From Verrucomicrobiaceae bacterium (GTDB lineage Bacteria > Verrucomicrobiota > Verrucomicrobiia > Verrucomicrobiales > Verrucomicrobiaceae), in NCBI GenBank assembly GCA_027489965.1, contig JAIXZA010000096.1:1-50754 (forward strand): a DNA stretch of 50,754 bases, in the 5' to 3' direction. The notes below the pieces were generated by a model. It saw only the letters and a program-made list of their open reading frames with translations. It made no database searches and was not told the DNA's origin. Below, piece after piece: positions 36,180 through 44,547 of this stretch; positions within the stretch are counted from its first letter, which is position 1, and each line of letters starts with the position of its first letter. The position numbers were made by a program, and so were the translations under genes.

Positions 36180-36842
36180 TTATTTTCCAGGAACACCAAA
36201 GACCTGCACTTCGCAGTAGTGATTCAGTTCGTTTGAGGTGTTGCCATTGCTGGTCAGGCGGACGTATCGCCCCTTGGTCTTTTTGCCATCAACGACACGA
36301 CCATGATTGGTTTCAATGTAGGCTGGGTCTGCGCCAGCGCCCATTTTGAGAGTGTCGTCGTGATCGGAGTTCCAGACGGTGGTAACACCTGTCTTGAACT
36401 CTTTGTCGTCAGATATCTGAACGACGACATCCACGTAGGCCTGTGCCTGCTTGTGATAATGCCACATAGCAATTTTATCGATGGTTGTCGATGCACCCAG
36501 ATCAATCTGGACCCACTGTGGGCCCGGAGCGAGCTCGACGAAGCAACCGTCAGAACCGTCGGCGTCGCCATCAGTTACGAGAGGTAGATCGCCGATGATT
36601 GGGGCTGGATCACTGGAGGTCACTTCTTTGTCTTTAGCAAGATTCACGGTGCCTTTGGCGGCGGTGAAGGACTTGATGATTTTGCTTGGATCAGGGGTTT
36701 CCAGATTCGGCAACTTGGCTGGAACCGGAGTGCCAATGAACATGGGCTTCGGAAACTCGATTTTGATTTCTTCCGTCTCCTGGGCGGAGAGGCTAGTGCT
36801 GATGACCGCGAGTGCGGCGATGGCTAGGGTGGTGTGTTTCAT
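36180..36842 (-). CDS. Secreted discoidin (F5/8 type C) domain protein
   Basis: A 220-residue exported protein with signal peptide (AIAALAVISTSLSA). After a linker of about 55 residues, a single discoidin domain: VNLAKDKEVTSSD, GDLPLVTDGDADGSDG, WVQIDLGASTTIDKIAMWHY and GRYVRLTSNGN, ending EVQVFGVPG. Such domains bind sugars or lipids at the cell surface. It is downstream of the Gfo/Idh oxidoreductase by 56 bases on the same strand, so the two are probably one transcript. A related protein is encoded next door at 34765-35904. Confidence 0.9.
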   Translation of the reverse strand: MKHTTLAIAALAVISTSLSAQETEEIKIEFPKPMFIGTPVPAKLPNLETPDPSKIIKSFTAAKGTVNLAKDKEVTSSDPAPIIGDLPLVTDGDADGSDGCFVELAPGPQWVQIDLGASTTIDKIAMWHYHKQAQAYVDVVVQISDDKEFKTGVTTVWNSDHDDTLKMGAGADPAYIETNHGRVVDGKKTKGRYVRLTSNGNTSNELNHYCEVQVFGVPGK

Positions 36843-36898
36843 TTGGGGAATTGGGGTTTTGACGATGCAAGACTTTGCACGCCAAGTTGTCTGACGGC

Positions 36899-38383
36899 TT
36901 AAACGGTAAAGTCTTCAGGGGTGAAGGTGTATTTTTGTCCGGTCTTCAAGCACTCGTAGGCTTTCAACACGGTAACACAGGATTTAAAGGCATCCATGAC
37001 ATTGCAGGTAAGATGCTCTGGCTTCTTCATCTGCACTGACTCAATGAAATTCGCCACATGCGGTGTATGTGGGTAAACACTGAGGGTCACGGGAATTTCC
37101 CAGGGATCCAGAGCCTTGGATTCACGTGCATCAGCGACCGCTTTGGCGACGCCACTGACGGCATAGGACTTCGGCGCAGGCTTGGCCCAGTTACGTGAGT
37201 GTTCCCAGAATTTGTTTTTAATGTTGTCAGGCGCTTTAACAAGCACAGGATTATCACCCATCGTCCATTTACTCCAGTCTTGTCCTGGCTCGGCATAGAC
37301 TTGATTGGAGGTCGGACTTTCAGAGATGAGAGCAGAGCCATTCACGCCCATGTGCTTTTCATAGTAGCCCTGGCTACCAGTCGTCGTCAGCACCTGATAG
37401 TAGGCACGCATGACTCCGGTCGGGAGCTTGTACTCATAAAGGCACATGACGTTATCAGGAAGTTCAAACTTGGCTTTCGGCTGCCCGTCTTCTCCTGGCG
37501 TGCCATCGTAGTAATCAACACCGCCTGCGGCGTAAACGGAGGTCGGTGTGGTGCCGTACATCCAGTTGAACATGTCGATTTGATGAGCACCCAAATCAGA
37601 GATTGGACCGCCACCGTATTTAGCAAACCAGCGCCAGTTCAGGAATTCTTCCATGCTACCGTAGCCGTAACGGGCCAGTAGTTCTGGTGAGACTGGATTC
37701 TTCTTCGGTGCACCGAGTGGCGTGCTGGCGGATACGCCGCGATTCCATTGACCATAGCAGTGAGTGACACGTCCGAGGAGATTGTTTTTAATCACCTTTT
37801 CACGCAGATGAATGTAGCGTGGATTGGAGTGACGTTGATGGCCGATCTGGAAGATGCCGTTGAATTCACGACCCGCTTTAACCATGTCACGAGCACCGTC
37901 GATGGTGTTAGACATCATCTTTTCACAATAAACAGATTTACCTTTGGAAAGGCAAAGACGGGAAAAGGGAGCGTGCAGAAAGTCTGGAGTAGCAATGAAA
38001 ACCGCCTCAATTTCAGGCTGCTTTTCGAGCATCTCCTCGATGGTCTCATAAAGCTCAACCTTGCCAGTCACTTGGTGCTTATTTTGAAGCTCCATGTAAC
38101 GGCCCATGACGCGGCGTTTGTCCTCACGGATGTCAGAAACAGCCACCCATTGGATGCCTTCGGGGATTTGGGAGGCTGCTGCGCGGAGGCGGTCGCCTTG
38201 GGCTCCGCAACCGACGAGGGCACATTTAACAGTGCGTCCGGCCTTTTCGCCTTGAGCGATGGCGCTCTTGCTGGTGGCTAAATAAATGCCAGCTCCTGAA
38301 ACTGCACTGGTGCGCAGGAAAGAACGGCGATCCATGAACTTGGAAAGCCCGGTTGGCTGTGGGGTAGTGATCTCGGTGCTCAT
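36899..38383 (-). CDS. Tat-exported Gfo/Idh/MocA-family oxidoreductase
   Basis: A 494-residue protein with a twin-arginine signal (DRRSFLRTSAVSGAGIYLA at about 18-36), then a Rossmann NAD(P)-binding domain (CALVGCGAQGDRL), EAVFIATPDFLH and YCEKMM (lysine of the EKP-like motif) and the C-terminal substrate-binding domain (GGGPISDLGAHQIDMFNW). Exported members of this family, common in Verrucomicrobia and Planctomycetes, carry tightly bound cofactor and oxidise or rearrange sugars; some are glycoside hydrolases using transient oxidation. The exact reaction is not assignable. A DoxX-like membrane protein is encoded 33 bases upstream. Confidence 0.92.
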   Translation of the reverse strand: MSTEITTPQPTGLSKFMDRRSFLRTSAVSGAGIYLATSKSAIAQGEKAGRTVKCALVGCGAQGDRLRAAASQIPEGIQWVAVSDIREDKRRVMGRYMELQNKHQVTGKVELYETIEEMLEKQPEIEAVFIATPDFLHAPFSRLCLSKGKSVYCEKMMSNTIDGARDMVKAGREFNGIFQIGHQRHSNPRYIHLREKVIKNNLLGRVTHCYGQWNRGVSASTPLGAPKKNPVSPELLARYGYGSMEEFLNWRWFAKYGGGPISDLGAHQIDMFNWMYGTTPTSVYAAGGVDYYDGTPGEDGQPKAKFELPDNVMCLYEYKLPTGVMRAYYQVLTTTGSQGYYEKHMGVNGSALISESPTSNQVYAEPGQDWSKWTMGDNPVLVKAPDNIKNKFWEHSRNWAKPAPKSYAVSGVAKAVADARESKALDPWEIPVTLSVYPHTPHVANFIESVQMKKPEHLTCNVMDAFKSCVTVLKAYECLKTGQKYTFTPEDFTV

Positions 38384-38416
38384 AAGGTGGGTGCGAGGGT
38401 TACGTCCTGTCTAAGA

Positions 38417-38932
38417 TCAGGCGTCTGCACTTTTCTTTTTGCGGCTCAAAATTCCGTCGATGGAGAGGAATCCATGCTTGGCCGTGGTGAGGGCAAGGTA
38501 AGTGATGACGATACCGATACCGATATTCACACCAAGTTCGGTGTCATCTGGAAGCGCAGCCAAACCAAAGCCAAGTGACAAAAAGGTCATGCCGGCGGCC
38601 AGGAGTGAAATTTCACTAAAGATGCCAAGAGCGACCCAGATGCCGACGAAAAGCAGAGCGTATCCGATTCCGTGCGCATAGGCATCAATGGCTGCTGGTG
38701 GCAGGAAAGCAGGCAAAAAGCTGTTATCGGTCATCAGCTTAGCGATGACACCTGTCTTCGTATCGTAGTTGCCAGCATTGAAGGTAGCAGCGGCACCATC
38801 ACCCGAACGGAATTTATCCACACCTGCCATGAAAAGGCGCATTCCTACCCAGAGACGGGTGATCAGATTCGCGAAAGCAAGATCAAGGCGAGGGCAGCAG
38901 GAGGAGGTGGTGGAGCAGGTCTTATCTGACAT
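38417..38932 (-). CDS. DoxX-like four-helix membrane protein
   Basis: A 171-residue inner-membrane protein with about four hydrophobic segments (LITRLWVGMRLFMAG, AIDAYAHGIGYALLFVGIWV, LLAAGMTFLSLGFGLAAL, IGIVITYLALTT) and an N-terminal cysteine cluster (CSTTSSCC). DoxX-family topology; often couples to quinone oxidoreductases. Located just upstream of the exported Gfo/Idh oxidoreductase and co-transcribed, suggesting a membrane electron link, which is inference. The terminal KKKS tail is cytoplasmic. Confidence 0.78.
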   Translation of the reverse strand: MSDKTCSTTSSCCPRLDLAFANLITRLWVGMRLFMAGVDKFRSGDGAAATFNAGNYDTKTGVIAKLMTDNSFLPAFLPPAAIDAYAHGIGYALLFVGIWVALGIFSEISLLAAGMTFLSLGFGLAALPDDTELGVNIGIGIVITYLALTTAKHGFLSIDGILSRKKKSADA

Positions 38933-39112
38933 GGATTTATTGGGTTGGTCGGTGAATGAGAGGCGTGAGTTTGAACGAAGCGGTTAGGAAATCCAGCGAA
39001 ATCTAGAGACCTAAATGAGCACTAGAGTATCACTCAGTGAGTTTTCAATACGCATTCACCTTCAAAAATATTTCTGACTTTTTAAAATCACCATCAAATG
39101 CTAGAAGCGCAC

Positions 39113-40594
39113 ATGCGTTTCATCTGCGGTTCAATCTTGGCCTTGTCCTTTCTGTTTTCAGCTCAGGCTGAGACAGCAGACTGGTTTGCCATCCATGTGA
39201 TCGATGAAACCAACGAACGAGGAGTACCGCTCGTTTCCTTAACAACGGTCAATCACATCACCCACACGACGGATAGTGCAGGCTGGATTGCGTTTCATGA
39301 ACCGGGGTTGATGGGCAAAGAAGTGTTTTTTCACGTCAGTTCGCCAGGCTACACCGTGGCTAAGGATGGTTTTGGGTTCAGTGGAGTTCGATTGACTCCA
39401 ACGCTAGGTCAGACCCATGAAATCCGTGTCATGCGACTGAACATCGCCGAGCGTCTGCCACGCATCACAGGTCAGGGGATCTACCGTGACTCCGAACTGC
39501 TGGGAAAAGAAAGCCCCCTGCCACGAGCCAATTTTAACCTGACCTTCGGGCAAGACAGTGTGCAGGCACTGCCATGGCAGGGACGGCTTTTCTGGCTCTG
39601 GGGTGACACGAATGTGGCCTATTATCCGCTGGGAAACTTCCACACGACCTGTGCCTGGTCGGATCTGCCGCAGAAAGGTGGCCTAAATCCAGCCGAGGGT
39701 GTGCATTTGGAATATCTGACCACCGAAAAGGGAAAAATCCGCCCGATGCTGCCAATGGAGGCTCCTGGGCCCGTCTGGATTTTTGGTCTTTTAACTGTGG
39801 AAGACAGCGCAGGGAAAGAACATCTCTTGGGCCATTACGGGCGCTTCAAAGACCTGAGCAAAAGATTAGAGCATGGCGTCGCCGAATACGTGGAAAGCCT
39901 GGGGCGCTTCACGCCGATGACGACGCTCGGAGACGAATTTGACTGGCAGCACCCCGAAGGCAATGCTGTGCGAGTCAAAAATGATGAGGGCGATTTTTTT
40001 TACTTCTGTGACAGCTTTGCACTGACCCGCGTCCCTGCCAAATATGATGACATCCTCAATCCTGGTGCCTATGAGGCCCTGGCATGGTCGAAAGCTGAGC
40101 AGGATTACCTTTGGCAAAAGGTCGAACCACCCGTGACTCAGGCTGCCGAGGCCAAGGCCATCTCTGAACAACGTCTGCCTCCCAACAAGGCACTGCTTCA
40201 GTTGAAAGAGGCACTCACTGGCAAGCCGGTCATCATTCATCGCTCCAGCGTGAACTGGAATGCCTACCGCAAATCCTGGATCATGATCGGTAATCAAAAC
40301 AAAGGAGACGTCTCCGAGCTTGGCGAGGTCTGGTTCGCCGAGGCCCCAACGCCCAGTGGCCCCTGGACCAAGGCCGTCAAAATCGCCACCCACCCGCAAT
40401 ACACCTTTTACAATCCGCGCCAGCACGCCTTTTTTGATGAGGATGGCGGCAAGATGATCTACTTCGAAGGCACTTACGCCAACACCTTTTCCGGCAATCC
40501 AGTGCCGACCCCCAGGTATGATTACAATCAGATCATGTATCGCCTAGACCTCAGTGATCCACGGCTGAATGTGGTGAAAAAGTCCACGAAATGA
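39113..40594 (+). CDS. Secreted DUF4185-like propeller protein
   Basis: About 493 residues from the ATG that starts a good signal peptide (ICGSILALSFLFSAQA). The first 100 mature residues look like a carboxypeptidase-regulatory beta-sandwich (VIDETNERGVPLVSLTTV). The rest is a propeller of the DUF4185 type with WLWGDTNVAYYPLG, a repeated FCDSFALTRVPA, and a C-terminal MIGNQNKGDVSELGEVWFAE and HPQYTFYNPRQHAFFDEDGG. It probably acts on or binds glycans. Last four bases overlap the next gene. Confidence 0.82.
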   Translation: MRFICGSILALSFLFSAQAETADWFAIHVIDETNERGVPLVSLTTVNHITHTTDSAGWIAFHEPGLMGKEVFFHVSSPGYTVAKDGFGFSGVRLTPTLGQTHEIRVMRLNIAERLPRITGQGIYRDSELLGKESPLPRANFNLTFGQDSVQALPWQGRLFWLWGDTNVAYYPLGNFHTTCAWSDLPQKGGLNPAEGVHLEYLTTEKGKIRPMLPMEAPGPVWIFGLLTVEDSAGKEHLLGHYGRFKDLSKRLEHGVAEYVESLGRFTPMTTLGDEFDWQHPEGNAVRVKNDEGDFFYFCDSFALTRVPAKYDDILNPGAYEALAWSKAEQDYLWQKVEPPVTQAAEAKAISEQRLPPNKALLQLKEALTGKPVIIHRSSVNWNAYRKSWIMIGNQNKGDVSELGEVWFAEAPTPSGPWTKAVKIATHPQYTFYNPRQHAFFDEDGGKMIYFEGTYANTFSGNPVPTPRYDYNQIMYRLDLSDPRLNVVKKSTK

Positions 40595-41469
40595 GCTTTT
40601 GGAATCGCGACCATTGGCTGGGCCTTCGCCAAAGCCACCTGAACCGTGTAGCCGCTGCCGCAGAGGACTTTGTGCAGCGACGAAGCCGAGAGGAGAAGCA
40701 TCCCGTTCATGATTTTCTTTTCACCTACTACAACTTTTCTCCTGCTAAATTAAAACAGTGGCTGCCTCCCCAAGGCGTCACTCTAGAAATCGCCGCGCTT
40801 GATTTGATCGAGATGCCATGGCTACTGAAAGTGCCCGTCATCCACACCGGCGAAGAGCTCCAGCTCAATGCCAATGCCATCAAACCGCACATCAAAGATC
40901 TGGCACGCTGGATCACCACGCTGTGCGATAACATCCAAACCCGCGCCCCCCGCTTCCGCTGCTACGGCCTGCATGAGTGGGCCATGGTTTACCAGCAATC
41001 ACGCGAGGAAATCCGCCACCAGGGTCATGAACTACGGCTTTCCCCAGAGGTGCTAGCCAGCTTCGTTGAGTCACAAAGCATCTGCTGCTCTCACTACGAC
41101 GCGTTTCGTTTTTTCACGCCAGCGGCCAAGCCCATGAATGCCCTTCAGCCGATCCTGGAGACTCGCTTAGAAATGGAACAAGCCGCCTGTCTGCATGCCA
41201 ACATGGACCTCTACAAATGGGCTAGCAAACTTTGGCCATGGGTGGGATCAGATCTCATCGGCGAATGCTTCCAACTCGCCAATGAAGGCCGTGATCTCGA
41301 CATGCGCGCCAGTCCCTATGATCTAGCTCACCTCGGCTATCAGCCTGTGCCCATCGAGACCGCCGCAGGCCGCAGCCAGTACGAACAAGAACAGCGTGCG
41401 CTAGCCGCCAAAGCCGAACCTGTGCGGCAACGTCTGCGCCAGGCAGCCAAGGCCATCGCCGAGAGCTGA
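40591..41469 (+). CDS. Conserved protein related to proteins annotated '3-methyladenine DNA glycosylase'
   Basis: A 292-residue cytoplasmic protein. The N-terminal EEKHPVHDFLFTYYNFSP segment and following tryptophan-rich region (LKQWLPP) match an uncharacterised family often labelled '3-methyladenine DNA glycosylase' in Actinobacteria; it bears no visible resemblance to AlkA, Tag or AAG, so the label should not be trusted. Many histidines and tryptophans are conserved-looking (CYGLHEWAMVYQ, CCSHYDAFRFFTP), hinting at a metal or nucleotide site. It is coupled by ATGA overlap to the DUF4185 gene and converges on xseA with two bases between stops. Confidence 0.7.
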   Translation: MSFWNRDHWLGLRQSHLNRVAAAAEDFVQRRSREEKHPVHDFLFTYYNFSPAKLKQWLPPQGVTLEIAALDLIEMPWLLKVPVIHTGEELQLNANAIKPHIKDLARWITTLCDNIQTRAPRFRCYGLHEWAMVYQQSREEIRHQGHELRLSPEVLASFVESQSICCSHYDAFRFFTPAAKPMNALQPILETRLEMEQAACLHANMDLYKWASKLWPWVGSDLIGECFQLANEGRDLDMRASPYDLAHLGYQPVPIETAAGRSQYEQEQRALAAKAEPVRQRLRQAAKAIAES

Positions 41470-41471
41470 TT

Positions 41472-42812
41472 TTACTGCACGATACTCGTCACCTCGCCGC
41501 GCTGAAGTTTCGTCACCAGCTTATCGCCTTTTTTGATCTCTTTGGCATCCCGCAGCCTCTTGCCATCAGTCGTCATCGTGTAGGAAAAGCCGCGTGAAAG
41601 AATGGAGTCAGGCCCCAGATTTCTCAGTAAATCTGCCCTCGCCCGCAAACGATCCTCCAGCCGCACGAGCCGATGCTCCATGAGTTGGTGCAGACGATCT
41701 GCATTGGATTGCACACGGTGTCCTGCTTCAGCAATCATTACTCTCGGGTGATATTGTTGAAGCACCTGCTGCCTGCCTGAAAGCTGATCTGACAGTGACC
41801 GCACCTGCTCACGAATAGCACTGCTTAATCGCGCTTCGGCGTCATCCACCGACTGCTCAGCCTGTTGCATTTGCCGCACAGGCTCATGCATCAGAGGCCC
41901 CTTAGCCGTGAGGTCTAGCACCTGTTCATGATGATCTAAAATCGACTGCACCCGCGTGGATAGATTGCGCTCCGTCGATTCAAAGTAACGCTTCAACTCA
42001 CTGACATCAGGGGCTAAAAGCTCAGCCGCCGCGCTCGGTGTCGGTGCGCGCAGATCCGCCACGAAATCAGCAATCGTGAAGTCGATCTCATGCCCGACGG
42101 CCGAAATGATCGGAATGCGGGAAATAAAGATCGCGCGTGCCAGCGACTCTTCATTGTAAGCCCATAAATCTTCAATGCTGCCACCGCCGCGACCGATCAC
42201 GATCGTCTCAGGTCGAGGCAGGCCAAACTGTTCCGCCGCATTCAGCATCTCGATGGCCCGGATCGTCTCGCGCTCCACGCCCTGACCCTGCACCCGCACC
42301 GGAAAAACCATCACGCGCACCCAGGGCGCCCGACGGGTCAAAATGTTCAGCATATCCTGAATCGCAGCACCAGTGGGCGAGGTCACCAAAGCCACTGTTC
42401 GCGGAAATTTAGGAATCGCCTGTTTATACTCCTGATCGAAAAGTCCCTCATCAAAGAGCTTCCTCTTCAGCGCCTCAAACCGCGCCTGCAAGCCGCCCTG
42501 CCCCTTCATCTGCACCTGCTTCACGACCAGTTGATACTGACCGCGTGGCTCATAAACAGAAATTTCACCCTGCACCTGCACTTGCACACCGTCAGTCAGC
42601 CTAGCTGCACTGCGACTGGCCGATCCGCGAAACATCACGCAGGAAATTTGTGATCCCCCATCCTTCAGGGTGAAATACTGGTGCCCACTGGTTTGCAGGC
42701 GGTGATTGCTGATCTCTCCCTCGACCCAAACTGTGCCGATATGGCCCTCAAGCACCTCGCGAATCTCGCGCGTGAGTTGAGTGACGGTTAATACGCTATC
42801 GGGTGCTTCCAT
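41472..42812 (-). CDS. xseA: Exodeoxyribonuclease VII large subunit
   Basis: About 446 residues from ATG at 42812 (a longer start at 42839 adds nine residues). OB-fold domain first (VWVEGEISNHRLQTSGHQYFTLKD, VQVQGEISVYEPRGQYQL), then the catalytic domain (VALVTSPTGAAIQDML, VIGRGGGSIEDLWAYNEE, PIISAVGHEIDFTIADFVAD, RAPTPSAAAEL) and a long C-terminal coiled coil. With XseB it degrades single-stranded DNA to oligonucleotides. XseB is not next to it. Co-directional with the M50-like gene, 45 bases from it. Confidence 0.96.
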   Translation of the reverse strand: MEAPDSVLTVTQLTREIREVLEGHIGTVWVEGEISNHRLQTSGHQYFTLKDGGSQISCVMFRGSASRSAARLTDGVQVQVQGEISVYEPRGQYQLVVKQVQMKGQGGLQARFEALKRKLFDEGLFDQEYKQAIPKFPRTVALVTSPTGAAIQDMLNILTRRAPWVRVMVFPVRVQGQGVERETIRAIEMLNAAEQFGLPRPETIVIGRGGGSIEDLWAYNEESLARAIFISRIPIISAVGHEIDFTIADFVADLRAPTPSAAAELLAPDVSELKRYFESTERNLSTRVQSILDHHEQVLDLTAKGPLMHEPVRQMQQAEQSVDDAEARLSSAIREQVRSLSDQLSGRQQVLQQYHPRVMIAEAGHRVQSNADRLHQLMEHRLVRLEDRLRARADLLRNLGPDSILSRGFSYTMTTDGKRLRDAKEIKKGDKLVTKLQRGEVTSIVQ

Positions 42813-42857
42813 GAATCCCAGATGGTGGCGATTCCTCACCCACCTGCCAACAAGAAC

Positions 42858-43688
42858 TCACCAAAACCTACCAAGCACCAAATCCCACAGCCAACCCGCC
42901 ATGCCCATCCAGCAGCGGCCTACCTCTAAAAAACCAAGCCCTGGCGAAGGTGATGCAGCCAAAAACAAGCCGACGATCAGCGCCACATTGATCAGGAAAA
43001 TCAGAAGCATGGAAAAGAACTCCCCATTCCTCTCCAGATCACTCTGCCGTGCGATCACGGTCTTCAGCGTGTAAGTGATGTGAAACCACCAGCTCAGTCC
43101 CAATAACGCATAAAAAATCCACACCGGCCGCATGTGCACCACATGTCCAGCCAGAGAGATGGCCCGCATCTCCTGCAAATGGGAAAACATGCCCACCAGA
43201 CCAAAGATTAGCATCACAATCACCGAGTAAAACGGGATCAAATAGGGGGCCAACGTGATCCAGGTATTCGACTTATTCGTCTCCACATACCCACCCTGCG
43301 CCGTCACACTCCAGCTGATGATTTTACCCCCAAAAGCCCGTGCCACGATCAGATGACTCAGCTCGTGACCCAGGACATACATTCTGACCGGCTGAAAACC
43401 TGCCATCCAGACCGCCGCCCAGGCAACGCCTCCTAAAGTAAAAAAAGTGAACTGTTCCGACCTCCAAAACTCCATCCGGGTCATCGCCCGCCAGAGCAAT
43501 TCTCCCAGCGTCATCGCCGTGATCAGTCCCAGAGGCAGCAGCAGCAGCACCGCCAGCCAGCCCTTGTAAAGCTTGATCCGACTCTGCTTCTGCACCACCG
43601 GATGCCGCCGTACATTCGCAGGCTTCGACCTCTCTAATTTCTGGGAAGCTCGATCTCGACTGTTGAGGCGATAAGTGTTAGCAGACAT
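42858..43688 (-). CDS. Membrane-embedded M50-like zinc metalloprotease homologue
   Basis: About 276 residues from the second in-frame ATG. A basic N-terminal tail of about 45 residues precedes six or so hydrophobic segments. The HELSH zinc motif lies within YVLGHELSHLIVARAFGG, and the fold hint is a site-2-protease-like core. No clear second motif NxxPxxxLDG is visible, so activity is uncertain. It is divergent from lexA with a 157-base gap carrying the LexA operator. Confidence 0.75.
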   Translation of the reverse strand: MSANTYRLNSRDRASQKLERSKPANVRRHPVVQKQSRIKLYKGWLAVLLLLPLGLITAMTLGELLWRAMTRMEFWRSEQFTFFTLGGVAWAAVWMAGFQPVRMYVLGHELSHLIVARAFGGKIISWSVTAQGGYVETNKSNTWITLAPYLIPFYSVIVMLIFGLVGMFSHLQEMRAISLAGHVVHMRPVWIFYALLGLSWWFHITYTLKTVIARQSDLERNGEFFSMLLIFLINVALIVGLFLAASPSPGLGFLEVGRCWMGMAGWLWDLVLGRFW

Positions 43689-43823
43689 GAATTTTGCCAA
43701 GTTATTTAGCAGGTCTTAACATTTTAACAATCTAAGATGTTCATATGTTCAAAACCCCACCAATAACTTTCCCTCAATTCCCCCTCGCAAACCGTGTTTA
43801 AAAAACCATTTGCACACTCCGCA

Positions 43824-43837
43824 TGTTCGAGCGAACA
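43824..43837 (+). promoter_or_regulatory. LexA operator (SOS box)
   Basis: TGTTCGAGCGAACA is a perfect dyad with the TGTTC-N4-GAACA layout described for Verrucomicrobia LexA. It ends eight bases before the lexA ATG, so LexA should block its own promoter. A second half-site-like stretch, TGTTCATATGTTC, lies at 43738-43750 nearer the divergent gene. Confidence 0.85.
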
Positions 43838-43845
43838 GAGTTCAT

Positions 43846-44466
43846 ATGTTTGGAACACCCATCAAACTCACTGAACGTCAGCAAGAACTGCTGGACTACC
43901 TGCGTGCCCATCAAAAATCAGAAGGCGTCATGCCCAGCACGCGCGACATCCAAAAGCATTTTGGATTCTCCAGTCAAACCGCCGCCATGAGCCACCTGCG
44001 GGCACTCGAAAAAAAAGGCGTCATTCAGCGCCATCATCACAAAGCACGCGCCGTCGTCTTTCCTGAAGATCTTGAGCGTGGTGAGATCATCGACATTCCT
44101 CTCTACGGCAGCATCGCCGCAGGTTACGCTGAAATGCAGCATCAACAGGCAGACGGCAGCATCTCTGTAGATACCGCCACTCTTGGCCTAGGCCGCAATG
44201 CCAAAGCTTTTGCGCTGAAAGTACGGGGTGAATCCATGATCGGTGCCAATATCTGCCACGGCGATGTCGTCATTCTTGAGATCAAAGAACCACGCCCTCG
44301 GGACATCGTCGCTGCTCTGATTGACGGTGAAACCACGCTTAAGCGCTACGTCGTCGAAAATGGCCGCCCGTTTCTGCACGCAGAGAACCCCAGTTTCCCT
44401 GATTTGATCCCAGCTCAGGAGCTTGTGATCCAGGGCGTCATGCAGACCCTCATCCGCCGGGTTTAA
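43846..44466 (+). CDS. lexA: LexA repressor
   Basis: A 206-residue SOS repressor. The ATG used here lies just downstream of the operator; a start at 43810 would put the operator inside the gene. A winged helix-turn-helix (STRDIQKHFGFSSQTAAMSHLRALEKKG) binds DNA. The autocleavage site is Ala92-Gly93, with the nucleophile Ser130 (RGESMIG) and general base Lys166 (TTLKRYV). RecA-stimulated cleavage would release repression. leuS follows after 81 bases. Confidence 0.96.
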   Translation: MFGTPIKLTERQQELLDYLRAHQKSEGVMPSTRDIQKHFGFSSQTAAMSHLRALEKKGVIQRHHHKARAVVFPEDLERGEIIDIPLYGSIAAGYAEMQHQQADGSISVDTATLGLGRNAKAFALKVRGESMIGANICHGDVVILEIKEPRPRDIVAALIDGETTLKRYVVENGRPFLHAENPSFPDLIPAQELVIQGVMQTLIRRV

Positions 44467-44478
44467 GGTCCCCAGCTT

Positions 44479-44541
44479 GCGGTCCTAGAAACCGCCTCAC
44501 TCGCCAGTTGCTTATTCGCCCCAGCGCGCCTTCTTGCGCGC
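44479..44541 (+). promoter_or_regulatory. Two hairpins in the leuS leader
   Basis: The 81-base lexA-leuS gap holds GCGGT/ACCGC (44479-44495) and a GCGCGC/GCGCGC hairpin (44524-44541) ending six bases before the leuS start. The second could limit ribosome access. There are no T-box or leader-peptide features, so it is only suggestive. Confidence 0.35.
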
Positions 44542-44547
44542 CCCTTT

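Noticed and set aside
44467..44547. T-box or attenuator controlling leuS
   Set aside because: The leader is only 81 bases, with no T-box sequence, no leader peptide rich in leucine and no terminator T-run.
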